DNA from: Paraflavitalea sp. CAU 1676
Lineage (GTDB): Bacteria > Bacteroidota > Bacteroidia > Chitinophagales > Chitinophagaceae
Assembly (NCBI RefSeq): GCF_029223285.1
Contig: NZ_JARHUJ010000006.1
Coordinates: forward strand, 124,001-188,000
Length of the DNA stretch: 64,000 bases
Direction of reading: 5' to 3'
In this document: one piece after another, positions 51,626 to 60,347 of the stretch
Numbering within the stretch: position 1 is the stretch's first letter
How the letters are laid out: each line of letters opens with the position of its first letter
The notes under the pieces: generated by a model
Seen by the model: only the letters and a program-made list of their open reading frames with translations
Told to the model about the DNA's origin: nothing
The model's database searches: none
Position numbers and translations under genes: made by a program

Positions 51626-52258
51626 ATGAGCTCAGTAGAAAAAACAGATAAGCGGGAGCATATCCTCCTGGTAGCAGAAGACTTGTTCGCGGTGAAGGGA
51701 TTTGATGGCTCCTCAGTGAGGGATATCGCCAACCAGGCAGGGGTTAATCTCGCTATGATCTCTTATTACTTCGGCTCGAAGGAAAACCTCCTCAAGGAGT
51801 TGATCGAGTTCAGGTTCAGGTCGTCGGTAGTAGCACTCGAAGAAAAAAGCAACGATCCCGGCATGTCGCCCTGGGAAAAGATCGAATGGATCATCGATTT
51901 CTATGTAGACCGCATCGTAAACAACCGGCGGTTTCACAGCATCATGACCCAGGAATACAATACCGCCCGCTCGGAAGAGATCAAAGAGTTGATCACCACG
52001 ATCAAAATGCAGAACCTGGAGCGTATAAAGAAAATAATAGCAGAAGGGCAGAAGAAAGGCGTATTCCGTCAAATAGATGTAGAGATGACAATGGCCACAA
52101 TGATGGGAACGATCACGCAGATCACGAACACCAAGAATGTCTATTGTGTATTGCTGCGCATCGATACAGCCGATGAAGAAGAATACAAAGCAAAGATCAA
52201 CAAACGGTTAAAAAGCCACTTACGCGATCTGCTGCACGCACATCTTATAGGTAAATAA
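51626..52258 (+). CDS. TetR/AcrR family transcriptional regulator
   Basis: 210 aa. N-terminal HTH: ILLVAEDLFAVKGFDGSSVRDIANQAGVNLAMISYYFGSKENLLKELI (about 14-60), typical of the family. The C-terminal ligand-binding domain is helical and divergent. Directly upstream of HlyD-, MFS- and TolC-type efflux genes, and downstream of two palindromic operators, so it most likely represses the pump until a drug or bile-like ligand binds. Gap to the next gene is 19 bp. Confidence 0.95.
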   Translation: MSSVEKTDKREHILLVAEDLFAVKGFDGSSVRDIANQAGVNLAMISYYFGSKENLLKELIEFRFRSSVVALEEKSNDPGMSPWEKIEWIIDFYVDRIVNNRRFHSIMTQEYNTARSEEIKELITTIKMQNLERIKKIIAEGQKKGVFRQIDVEMTMATMMGTITQITNTKNVYCVLLRIDTADEEEYKAKINKRLKSHLRDLLHAHLIGK

Positions 52259-52277
52259 TAGTAAACGTTTTATAGTT

Positions 52278-53333
52278 ATGGAAAATCAACCGAACAACCC
52301 AACACCCAAAAAGAAGAAGTCGCCATTAAAACTTATCATTTTCCTGATCGTACTCGTAGTAGCGGGCTATTTCGGCTACAAAAAGATCAACTTTGCGCTC
52401 GGTCATGAAAGCACCGATAATGCACAGGTTGAAACACAACTCATCCCCGTGCTGCCCCGCGTGGCCGGCTATGTAAAAAGCATCGCCGTAAAAGACTACG
52501 ATTCCGTGAAAGCAGGTCAATTGCTGGTAGAACTCGACGACGCAGAGCTTCAGACCCAATTGCTGCAGCTCGAAGCCGACAACCAGGCAGCCCAGGCCGA
52601 CCTCAGCAATGCAAAAGCTGCTCTTAACAATGCATTGGTATCATTGCGTGTCAATAGAGGAGATATCGACATCAATCAGGTAAAGCTCGAAAAAGCACAG
52701 AAAGATTACACCCGTAATAAGAACCTGTTCGCAGAGTCGGCCGTTACCCAAAAGCAACTCGACGACGCAAAATACGATTACGAAACGCTCTCTAAAGAAC
52801 TCGACAACAGTCACAATGACCTGGCCAGCGCCGAAAGCCGCATCAGCGTATTGCAGGCAGCCGTTCAAAAGGCACAGGCCAATATCGAAATAAAGAAAGC
52901 ACAGATCGATCAGCAGAAATTGAAATTGTCTTACACCAAAGTATATGCACCCCAGGCTGGTAAAATTGGAAAGAAGAACATCTCCCTTGGACAATACGTA
53001 CAATCAGGCGCACCCCTCTTCACCATCGTGAACGACACCACCTATTGGATCGTAGCCAACTTCAAGGAAAACCAGATCAACCGCCTTCACCCCGGCATGC
53101 CCGTAGATATTGAAGTAGATGCCTACCCCAACCTCAAACTGAAAGGTTCGGTAGAAAGTCTGAGTGACGCAACAGGCGCTCGTTTCGCCCTGCTGCCACC
53201 TGACAATGCCAGCGGCAACTTTGTGAAAGTAACACAACGTGTACCCGTTAAGATCGCCATCAATGATTTAACCCAATATAAGGAAGTACTGAGAGCAGGT
53301 CTTAGTGTGTACGTAAGCGTCCCACTGAATTAA
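52278..53333 (+). CDS. HlyD/EmrA family periplasmic adaptor
   Basis: 351 aa. Cytoplasmic Lys-rich N-terminus, TM at about 15-31 (LIIFLIVLVVAGYFGY), first half-lipoyl block (VLPRVAGYVKSIAVKDYDSVKAGQLLVELDD), alpha-hairpin coiled coil (about 90-220), second lipoyl and beta-barrel blocks (VYAPQAGKIGKKNISLGQYVQSGAPLFTIVNDTTYWIVANFKENQINRLHPGMPVDIEVDAYP). This is the EmrA pattern that pairs with a DHA2 MFS pump. 131 bp separate it from the pump gene. Confidence 0.95.
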   Translation: MENQPNNPTPKKKKSPLKLIIFLIVLVVAGYFGYKKINFALGHESTDNAQVETQLIPVLPRVAGYVKSIAVKDYDSVKAGQLLVELDDAELQTQLLQLEADNQAAQADLSNAKAALNNALVSLRVNRGDIDINQVKLEKAQKDYTRNKNLFAESAVTQKQLDDAKYDYETLSKELDNSHNDLASAESRISVLQAAVQKAQANIEIKKAQIDQQKLKLSYTKVYAPQAGKIGKKNISLGQYVQSGAPLFTIVNDTTYWIVANFKENQINRLHPGMPVDIEVDAYPNLKLKGSVESLSDATGARFALLPPDNASGNFVKVTQRVPVKIAINDLTQYKEVLRAGLSVYVSVPLN

Positions 53334-53464
53334 CAACAGATAGCACAACTGTCTTCACTTCGCAGGAAGAAAGCGATGTTCAGATTGCCATAGAACATCG
53401 AAAGGGGATCCCTTGTGCTCAAAACAGTTGAGACACCAGCTCAATTACGCATAACAAAAGATAT

Positions 53465-55051
53465 ATGTCCAGTCCAAAAGGATTTGCCAAATTTATAATA
53501 GTGCTCACCACCGTAACGGCCGCCGTTATGGAATTGATAGATACCTCTATCGTGAACGTGGGCCTGAGCGAGATGGCCGGCAGCCTGGGCGTCAACATTG
53601 AAGACGTAAGCTGGGTCATCACCGCCTATGCCATCGCCAATGTGATCATCATCCCCATGACCGGCTTCCTGGCTGAATACTTCGGCCGTAAGAACTATTA
53701 CATAGTATCGATGATCATATTCACGGTCGCCTCCTACATGTGTGGGCAGAGTACCAGTCTCGTGGAATTGATCGTCTGGCGCTTTGTACAGGGTATCGGT
53801 GGAGGTGCCCTTTTATCTACCTCGCAGGCCATTCTCTTCGATGCCTTTAAGCCCGAAGAAAGGCCCATGGCCTCCGGTCTCTTTGGTATGGGATTGATAT
53901 TGGGTCCCACATTGGGCCCTACCGTGGGTGGTTACCTGATTGAACACTTCTCCTGGCCCTGGATGTTCCTCGTGAACATCCCCGTAGGTATCGTGGCAAC
54001 TGTGCTGGCGCTGATCTTCATAGACAGGAAGGAAGGAGAAGGAAAGAAGAAGGCACAAATGTCGGTAGACTATATAGGGATAGCATTGTTAATGGCAGGC
54101 ATTGGCTGTTTGCAGTTTGTACTGGAGCGGGGCGAATCGGAAGATTGGTTCGCCAGTGATGCGATCAAAGTGTGCTCGGTACTGGCAGCAGTAAGCATTT
54201 TCGGATTTATTTATTGGGAGCTAAAGACCCCGTCACCGGTAGTGAACCTGCGGGTAATGAAGAAGCGGACCTATGCGTTCACTACCGTTTTTACGTTCGT
54301 GGCAGGCCTTGGGCTTTTTACTTCTGTATTCGTGTACCCGGTATTGGCACAACGCGTACTCGGCTTCTCGGCACTCGAAACAGGCTTGTCGCTGTTGCCG
54401 CCTACACTTGCCGGCGTAGTGATGATGCCGATTATCGGACGCATGATGAGTAAAGGCGTATCGCCGATCCCGTTCATCGTCGTAGGGTTTACGTTATTCA
54501 CTATTTATTGCTGGACCAGCGCAGACGTGAGTCCCGATGTAGGCCGTTGGGCATTCTTTATCCCACTGCTGATCCGGGCCTTCGGTATCTCTATGTCGCA
54601 GTTGCCCCTGATCAACCAGGCAGTAGCAGGACTTCCGCCCAAAGATTATGCAGCCGGGATTTCGCTCAACAATATGATCCGTCAGATCGGTGGCGCATTT
54701 GGGATCGCCCTGGCCAACAACTTCATCAGCCAGCGTTATGCCCAGCACCGCAACGACATGGTGGCAAACACCTACGATGGAGCGCCGGCATTTACTGAGC
54801 GGGTTACGAACATTGCCAACAACATGATGACCCAAACCGGTTCCGATATTACGGCAGCCACCGCCAAGGCACACAAGATCATTGACCTGGCCGTAGATAA
54901 GCAGGCCTATTACCTCGCTTACCTCGATACCTTCCGGCTCATCGGTATATTCTTTATCCTGGTATTACCCTTTGTAGTTTTCCTAAGAGTAAAGAAGAAG
55001 CCAGTCGTAGATACCAAGGCTGTCAAAGAAGCCATGGAGGCAGCCCACTAA
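53465..55051 (+). CDS. DHA2 family MFS multidrug efflux permease (EmrB-like)
   Basis: 528 aa, 14 TM helices. N-terminal motif LIDTSIVNVGLSEMAGSLGVNIEDVSWVITAYAIANVIIIPMTGFLAEYFGRKNYY contains the DHA2 motif D1 and motif A (GxLaxrxGrkxxl-like). GLFGMGLILGPTLGPTVGGYLIEHFSWPWMFLVNIPVG is the antiporter motif C. It exports toxic hydrophobic compounds by proton antiport with the adaptor and TolC genes on both sides. The gap upstream (131 bp) holds no clear promoter. Confidence 0.95.
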   Translation: MSSPKGFAKFIIVLTTVTAAVMELIDTSIVNVGLSEMAGSLGVNIEDVSWVITAYAIANVIIIPMTGFLAEYFGRKNYYIVSMIIFTVASYMCGQSTSLVELIVWRFVQGIGGGALLSTSQAILFDAFKPEERPMASGLFGMGLILGPTLGPTVGGYLIEHFSWPWMFLVNIPVGIVATVLALIFIDRKEGEGKKKAQMSVDYIGIALLMAGIGCLQFVLERGESEDWFASDAIKVCSVLAAVSIFGFIYWELKTPSPVVNLRVMKKRTYAFTTVFTFVAGLGLFTSVFVYPVLAQRVLGFSALETGLSLLPPTLAGVVMMPIIGRMMSKGVSPIPFIVVGFTLFTIYCWTSADVSPDVGRWAFFIPLLIRAFGISMSQLPLINQAVAGLPPKDYAAGISLNNMIRQIGGAFGIALANNFISQRYAQHRNDMVANTYDGAPAFTERVTNIANNMMTQTGSDITAATAKAHKIIDLAVDKQAYYLAYLDTFRLIGIFFILVLPFVVFLRVKKKPVVDTKAVKEAMEAAH

Positions 55052-55061
55052 AAACAACAAA

Positions 55062-56399
55062 ATGAATCGAACAAACATATCAAGTAGTATGAAAAAGATA
55101 GTAAGCGGAGCCTTGTTACTCCTGTTGATGGAGGCTGGCTTTGCACAGGAATCGCCCATCCGCGATGAACAATTAAAGGGCCTGATACAATCGGCCGTCA
55201 CCAACTACCCCCGTATAAAGGAACTTGAGGAACAGCTCAAAGCCGATGATGTGAAAGGGGAGATCATCCGTGCAGGATACCTGCCAACAGTAAGTGCCGA
55301 TGTCAATTACAATTTCATTGCGCCTTCACCCAAGGTGGAATTTGAAACTCCTGGCGGCAAAAGTTCTTTGGCGTTTCAGCCCTACAATAATTACAACGCA
55401 GCTGTGAGTGTAAGGCAGTTGATCTACGACTTTGGTAAAACCAAACTCAAGCTCGATCGCAATGAAGCCCAGCGGGACCTTAATGTGAATGGGATAGATA
55501 ATACGAAGAACGCTATCGCCTATCAAACAGCACAGATTTATTACAACATCCAGTTCGTGCAAAAGGGTATCCTGGTGCAACAAGATCAGATCAACTCCCT
55601 TAAAGAGAACGAAAAGCTCATCCAAACCAAGATAAAGAACGGTGATGCACTGGAATACGACCTGCTCACAACCCAGGTGCGTACGGCCAATGCCACCAAC
55701 CGCCTCAGCGACCTGCAAACCCAGCTGGAAAAGCTATATGTGCTGATGCAGTGGCTCTCGGGCGTGGATACCAGGGGTAAAATAGCCGCCAGCGGCACCG
55801 ATACCTACCGCGAAGATGTGCTAAACCTGGTGCTGGAACCCGGCGACTGGAAGAAGACCAACTACGATGCCCAGCAGATCGAAAAGCAGATCGCCGTGTA
55901 CGAGTATGATAAAAAGGAAGCCTCGATCGAGTCAAGACCCAATATCATGGGTTCCGCCAGCGGTGGCGTAAGGAATGGCATCCAGCCCGATATCGACCAG
56001 TTCCGGTTGAATGGCAACTTTGGAGTAGGCATATCCATCCCGATCCTTTCGTCCGACCGGCCCAAGCTACGCCAAAAAATGACGCAGGTGCAGATCGAGA
56101 CCGCCCGAAAATCGATGCAAACGCTGGAGTCTACCATACAGAAGGACCTTGCCACTGTGCAGCAGGATTACAAAGGCATCCAGGAAAAGCTGGGCAACAC
56201 CAACGTACTGGTAGTACAGGCGCAAAGGGCCTACAAACTGGCACAGGTGAGATTCAAAGAAGGATTGATCACCAACGTGGAATTGCTCGACGCACAAACC
56301 AATGTAGAGAACGCCCAGTTACAACAGGTTCAGCTTCAATACCAGGCACAACTGGATAAGCTGGAAAGCCATAAAGTAGTGGGCTCCAAAATATTCTGA
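55062..56399 (+). CDS. TolC family outer-membrane efflux protein
   Basis: 445 aa from ATG 55062; ATG 55089 (MKKIVSGALLLLLMEAGFAQ) is a good alternative start as it opens the signal peptide. Typical TolC repeat layout: helical coils (DEQLKGLIQSAVTNYPRIKELEEQLKADDVKGEIIRAGYLPTVSADVNYNFIAPSP) and DLLTTQVRTANATNRLSDLQTQLEKLYVLMQWLSGVDTRG, with a second OEP half from about 250. It supplies the outer-membrane duct for the DHA2 pump and HlyD adaptor, closing the tripartite operon. Confidence 0.94.
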   Translation: MNRTNISSSMKKIVSGALLLLLMEAGFAQESPIRDEQLKGLIQSAVTNYPRIKELEEQLKADDVKGEIIRAGYLPTVSADVNYNFIAPSPKVEFETPGGKSSLAFQPYNNYNAAVSVRQLIYDFGKTKLKLDRNEAQRDLNVNGIDNTKNAIAYQTAQIYYNIQFVQKGILVQQDQINSLKENEKLIQTKIKNGDALEYDLLTTQVRTANATNRLSDLQTQLEKLYVLMQWLSGVDTRGKIAASGTDTYREDVLNLVLEPGDWKKTNYDAQQIEKQIAVYEYDKKEASIESRPNIMGSASGGVRNGIQPDIDQFRLNGNFGVGISIPILSSDRPKLRQKMTQVQIETARKSMQTLESTIQKDLATVQQDYKGIQEKLGNTNVLVVQAQRAYKLAQVRFKEGLITNVELLDAQTNVENAQLQQVQLQYQAQLDKLESHKVVGSKIF

Positions 56400-56451
56400 T
56401 GATCGTTGATTAGACTGGTCCTTACTGAGAGGGGACCATGTTTTAAAGGTG

Positions 56452-56479
56452 ACGGCTACGCTTCTGCGTGGCCGTTTTT
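56452..56479 (+). terminator. Terminator after tolC, first of two similar hairpins
   Basis: ACGGCTACGC-TTCT-GCGTGGCCGT (one G-T pair) then TTTT. It ends the efflux operon. A near copy of the hairpin is at 56562-56588. Confidence 0.7.
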
Positions 56480-56561
56480 ATATTAAGAAAACCAATTACA
56501 TGAAAAATACGTTGGTTTACTTTACTCTGTCTTGGTTAGGCAGAGATGGTTTTGAGTGAGG

Positions 56562-56588
56562 ACGGCCGCGCCTTTGCGTGGCCGTTTC
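56562..56588 (+). repeat. Second copy of the post-tolC hairpin
   Basis: ACGGCCGCGC-CTTT-GCGTGGCCGT then TTCT. It shares the stem and much of the flank with 56452-56479 (110 bp upstream); the first base pair, tail and loop differ. The intervening 80 bp has no ORF. Either a duplicated terminator or a small structured RNA pair. Confidence 0.6.
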
Positions 56589-56832
56589 TAATACCTTAAT
56601 GGTCGCAAATCAGATAAGGCCTCCGGAAAGTTCAAGGTAGCCCACGCCCGCTCCCACCTGGGCACCCTCCCCGGGTCCCATTGCCTAAACATTGCCTGGC
56701 ATGGCCTGGGTATTGCCTGAAGGGCCCAATTTCAGTTGTTAGTGCTCAGACAGTACCCGGAAGGGGTGCAGTGCCGTTTTGCCTGCATCACGGCTTGAAA
56801 CTACCATTGCAGCTCAGATATGCCCAAAAAAA

Positions 56833-56862
56833 GAGCAGCCCCGAGGAAAAGCGGGGCTGCTC
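56833..56862 (-). terminator. Minus-strand hairpin with T-run
   Basis: GAGCAGCCCC / GGGGCTGCTC (10 bp plus one G-C pair) with an 8-nt loop; on the minus strand it is followed by TTTTTTT (plus A-run 56826-56832). No minus-strand gene to its right, so it may end an unannotated small RNA. Confidence 0.55.
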
Positions 56863-57064
56863 AAAAACTTTTGTACGAAACCTTACCAACAAAACTGGGT
56901 CATCAATAGGTACAAATTTTACTTCTTTCGTAGGATCTTGGACAACTGGACTTTGGATTTTAAACTGTGTTCATTGATAGATGCAGGACCCTGGTTGTTC
57001 GACGGCTTTTGGATTTTTGGACATCTCACCCGAAGGTTCGACTGGTTCTTTTCAAAGGATTTGG

Positions 57065-57097
57065 TCTGGATATTGGATCTGGTTTTCTGGATATTGG
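57065..57097 (+). repeat. Direct repeat TCTGGATATTGG, two copies, period 21 bp
   Basis: TCTGGATATTGG at 57065-57076 and 57086-57097, separated by nine bases. Weak low-complexity repeat in the leader of the SDR gene. Confidence 0.5.
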
Positions 57098-57316
57098 TGC
57101 CCTTGTATCAATCAATCAACAGTACAAACATAGAGACTAACCTATTAAGTTGCAATAGGATAATTGCTGCGATCTAAAATTTCGTTAAATACCGGGGTAT
57201 TCGTAAAAATACTGTAGACCCTTTTCGTATAACCACTCTATATTTTAAATCCTACCATAAACCGATTATATTTATTCCTGTAACCAAAAGGCGTACATCT
57301 TTAAATCGCTTGTTAT

Positions 57317-58138
57317 ATGACATTTGAAAACAAAACGGTACTCATCACCGGCGGCAGCCGCGGCATAGGAAAAGCGATTGCTTTACGGTTGGCGCGCGAA
57401 GGAGCCAATACAGTTATCGTAGGAAAGACAGCAGAACCGCATCCAAAACTGGACGGAACTATCTATACAGCAGCAGAAGAAATAGCCAAGGCCGGCCCCG
57501 GAAAGGTACTCCCTCTGCAGGGAGATATCCGGTACGAAGAAAGTATCAAACAGATCGTACAATCCACCGTCGACACCTTTGGCGGCATCGATATACTGAT
57601 CAACAATGCCAGCGCCATCAACCTGTCGCCCACGGAACAAACCGAGACCAAGCGCTGGGACCTCATGCATGGTATCAATGTACGTGGCACCTTCTTAATG
57701 TGTCAGGCTGCCATACCCTATCTCAAAAAAGCCCACAACCCACATATCCTCAATCTGTCGCCCCCCCTTAACATGGACCCCGGCTGGTTTGCCAAACACC
57801 TGGCCTATACCATGAGCAAATACGGCATGAGCATGATCGTGCTCGGACTGGCAGAAGAAATGAAAGCTCACCGCATCGGCGTCAATGCTTTATGGCCCAA
57901 AACGACAATCGCCACCGCAGCGGTACAAAACCTGCTGGGAGGCGATTTTCTGATGCAGCGGAGCCGCATTCCCGACATCGTGGCCGATGCCGCTTTTCAT
58001 ATCCTTGGCCGGCCATCTTTCGAATGCACCGGCAATTTCTTTATCGATGAAGAGATCCTGAAAGAACAGGGTGTTACAGACTTCACACACTATGCTGTAA
58101 ACCCCGATCAGAAACTGATGATGGACTTGTTCATTTAA
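57317..58138 (+). CDS. SDR oxidoreductase, HSDL2-like
   Basis: 273 aa. NAD(P)-binding GGSRGIGKAIALRLAREGA (TGxxxGIG), DIRYEES, NNASAINLSPTE and the catalytic Tyr-x-x-x-Lys in YTMSKYGM. MGVNAL-type C-terminal part: GVNALWPKTTIATAAVQNLLGG. The set fits the HSDL2/short-chain steroid dehydrogenase-like subgroup; substrate unknown. Its last 4 bp overlap the end of lysS on the other strand (58135-58138). Confidence 0.92.
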   Translation: MTFENKTVLITGGSRGIGKAIALRLAREGANTVIVGKTAEPHPKLDGTIYTAAEEIAKAGPGKVLPLQGDIRYEESIKQIVQSTVDTFGGIDILINNASAINLSPTEQTETKRWDLMHGINVRGTFLMCQAAIPYLKKAHNPHILNLSPPLNMDPGWFAKHLAYTMSKYGMSMIVLGLAEEMKAHRIGVNALWPKTTIATAAVQNLLGGDFLMQRSRIPDIVADAAFHILGRPSFECTGNFFIDEEILKEQGVTDFTHYAVNPDQKLMMDLFI

Positions 58139-59655
58139 TCATTCATCACTTCAGGGCGCATTTGCGGAAACAGCAGCACATCCTGGATGCTGGGCTGATT
58201 GGTCATCATCATGCACAAACGGTCGATACCAATACCAATACCGGCTGTTGGCGGCATACCGTATTCGAGCGCGCGCAGGAAGTCGTAGTCGATATACATC
58301 GCTTCATCGTCGCCACGTTCCATCAGCTTTACCTGCTCTTCAAAGCGCGCGCGCTGATCGATAGGGTCGTTCAGCTCGCTGTACGCATTGGCGATCTCCT
58401 TACCATTCACCATCAGCTCGAAGCGTTCTACCAGGCCTGGTTTATCGCGATGCTTCTTCGTCAATGGGCTCATCTCAACCGGGTAGTCGATGATGAAGGT
58501 GGGCTGGATATATTGCCCTTCCGCCTTTTCACCGAATATCGCGTCGATCAGCTTGCCCTTGCCCATGCTCGCTTCGGGATGAATACCCAGCGACTTACAG
58601 GTGGTCCGTAACTCAGCCTCATCCATATTGCTTACATCGATGCCGGTATGCTCCTTGATGGCATCGAAAATAGTTACCCGTTTGAAAGGTGCCTTAAAGT
58701 CGATGGTCTTTTCACCAACCTGTACCACCGTTGTACCATGCAGGGCAATGGCGATCTTTTCCATCAGCTGCTCGGTGATCTCCATCATCCAGTAGTAATC
58801 TTTATAGGCAGTATACCACTCCAGCACGGTGAACTCGGGGTTGTGTGTACGGTCCATCCCTTCATTGCGGAAGTTGCGGCTGAACTCATAAACCCAGTCG
58901 AAACCACCTACGATCAGCCTTTTCAGGTAGAGCTCATTGGCAATACGCAGGTAAAAAGGCACATCGAGGGCATTGTGGTGGGTGATGAACGGACGGGCGA
59001 TCGCACCGCCGGGAATAGACTGCAGCACCGGCGTATCCACTTCGATGGCACCCTGGTTGTTCAGGTATTCACGGATCGTATTGATCAGCTTGGTACGTTT
59101 GAGGAAAGTATCCTTTACTTCAGGATTAACGATCAGGTCGGCATAACGCTGGCGGTAGCGGAACTCTGGGTCGGTTACCGCATCGAAGGTCTCCCCTTCT
59201 TTGGTCTCCTTCACGATAGGCAACGGCTTCAGGGACTTGGTAAGCATTACCAGCTCCAGCACGTGAACAGATGTTTCGCCTGTTTTGGTAGTGAAAACAT
59301 ATCCCTTCACACCGATGATATCGCCGATATCCGCCAGGTGCTTCCATACTTTATCATACAGGGTCTTGTCTTCACCCGGAGCGATCTCATCCCGTTTGAT
59401 GTACAACTGGATTCTGCCGGTACTATCCTGCAGTTGGGCAAAATTGGCTTTACCCATATCACGCACACCCATAATGCGCCCAGCGAGGCATACATTGGCA
59501 AAATCGGCCTTATTTTCTTCCCCTTTGTAGTTGGCCTTGATATGGGCAGCTGTACTGTTTACGGGGAATAAGGGCGCAGGGTAAGGCTCAATACCGAGCT
59601 GTTGTAATTCTTTCAGTTTCTCTCTCCGGATGATCTCCTGTTCAGATAATTGCAT
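58135..59655 (-). CDS. lysS: Lysyl-tRNA synthetase, class II
   Basis: 506 aa from ATG 59655; the frame extends to 59793 but LysS normally starts MQLSEQEIIRREKLKEL, and a promoter lies within the extension. N-terminal OB domain (GRIMGVRDMGKANFAQLQDSTGRIQLYIK), class II motif 1 region, motif 2 FRNEGMDRTHNPEF and motif 3 GIGIGIDRLCM. Length is standard. It attaches lysine to tRNALys. It runs into the SDR gene by 4 bp. Confidence 0.97.
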   Translation of the reverse strand: MQLSEQEIIRREKLKELQQLGIEPYPAPLFPVNSTAAHIKANYKGEENKADFANVCLAGRIMGVRDMGKANFAQLQDSTGRIQLYIKRDEIAPGEDKTLYDKVWKHLADIGDIIGVKGYVFTTKTGETSVHVLELVMLTKSLKPLPIVKETKEGETFDAVTDPEFRYRQRYADLIVNPEVKDTFLKRTKLINTIREYLNNQGAIEVDTPVLQSIPGGAIARPFITHHNALDVPFYLRIANELYLKRLIVGGFDWVYEFSRNFRNEGMDRTHNPEFTVLEWYTAYKDYYWMMEITEQLMEKIAIALHGTTVVQVGEKTIDFKAPFKRVTIFDAIKEHTGIDVSNMDEAELRTTCKSLGIHPEASMGKGKLIDAIFGEKAEGQYIQPTFIIDYPVEMSPLTKKHRDKPGLVERFELMVNGKEIANAYSELNDPIDQRARFEEQVKLMERGDDEAMYIDYDFLRALEYGMPPTAGIGIGIDRLCMMMTNQPSIQDVLLFPQMRPEVMND

Positions 59656-59709
59656 GTAATAAAATTGAAATTTTGCTACCAATGCGGGTAAGCACCGGTA
59701 AAGCGGGTG

Positions 59710-59717
59710 CAAAAATA
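59710..59717 (-). promoter_or_regulatory. Promoter -7 element of lysS
   Basis: Minus-strand TATTTTTG (plus CAAAAATA), exact TAnnTTTG match, 54 bp before ATG 59655. It falls inside the extended lysS frame, supporting the downstream start. Confidence 0.5.
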
Positions 59718-59822
59718 AGTAATTCGGGGAAGTTGCCCGTATTATTGAACGCCACCGGATCACAAACTGCTCCGCTAATACCCTGACAGCCAACAGTAAA
59801 CTTTAAGCACTATTTTTAGCCC

Positions 59823-60347
59823 ATGGAATTTCTGAACAACCAGCTACCGATCGATGCGTTACCGCGGGTAGAAAACACCACCCTCGGCCCCATTGAGCGC
59901 TCCTACCTCCGGGTATTGCGGTGGGAATGGCTCATCGGCAGCGTCATCCTCGGGGTGCTGGCCGGTGTGCTGCTCTACTTCGCAAAGCCACTCCGCGGGC
60001 CGTTAGCGATGAGCCTGGTTATCGGCGGGTGGGCCCTGTTGGTAATAGGTTGGTTCTGGCTGCAGGAAAAGACGTTTACCACGAAGGCTTTTGCCATACG
60101 CGAGCGGGATGTCATTTACCGCAGCGGCTGGATCATTCAGAAAACACATACCTGCCCCTTCAACCGCATCCAGCACAGTGCCGTAACGATTGGTCCGCTC
60201 GAGAAGCAGTACGGGCTCGCCAGCCTGGTCCTGTACACTGCTGGCTCCAACGAAGCCGACCTTCGTATCCGGGGGCTCCGGGAAGAGCTGGCCTGGGAGC
60301 TGAAGGAGTGGATCACCCAAAAGATAGACCATGAACCAGGCGCCTGA
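59823..60347 (+). CDS. Bacterial PH-domain membrane protein, YdbS-like
   Basis: 174 aa. Cytoplasmic N-terminus, TM helices about 36-54 and 61-80 (WLIGSVILGVLAGVLLYF, SLVIGGWALLVIGWFWL), then one bPH2 domain (TFTTKAFAIRERDVIYRSGWIIQKTHTCPFNRIQHSAVTIGPLEKQYGLASLVLYTAGSNEADLRI). It overlaps the larger PH-domain gene by 17 bp, so the two are coupled, as with YdbS/YdbT pairs. Function unknown; often near protein-export or envelope genes. Confidence 0.87.
   Translation: MEFLNNQLPIDALPRVENTTLGPIERSYLRVLRWEWLIGSVILGVLAGVLLYFAKPLRGPLAMSLVIGGWALLVIGWFWLQEKTFTTKAFAIRERDVIYRSGWIIQKTHTCPFNRIQHSAVTIGPLEKQYGLASLVLYTAGSNEADLRIRGLREELAWELKEWITQKIDHEPGA

Larger units (their letters stand above)
56589..57316. 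other. 728-bp gene-poor region before the SDR gene
   Basis: Includes a minus-oriented hairpin (56833-56862) and a direct repeat (57065-57097), listed separately. Plus-strand frames at 56681 and 56779 have no protein-like features. I see no promoter match close to the SDR start. The repeats of TTTTGGAT / CTGGATATTGG suggest a decayed repeat rather than a gene. Confidence 0.4.

Noticed and set aside
59656-59793. Upstream extension of lysS
   Set aside because: No LysS-like sequence in it and a promoter box lies within it.
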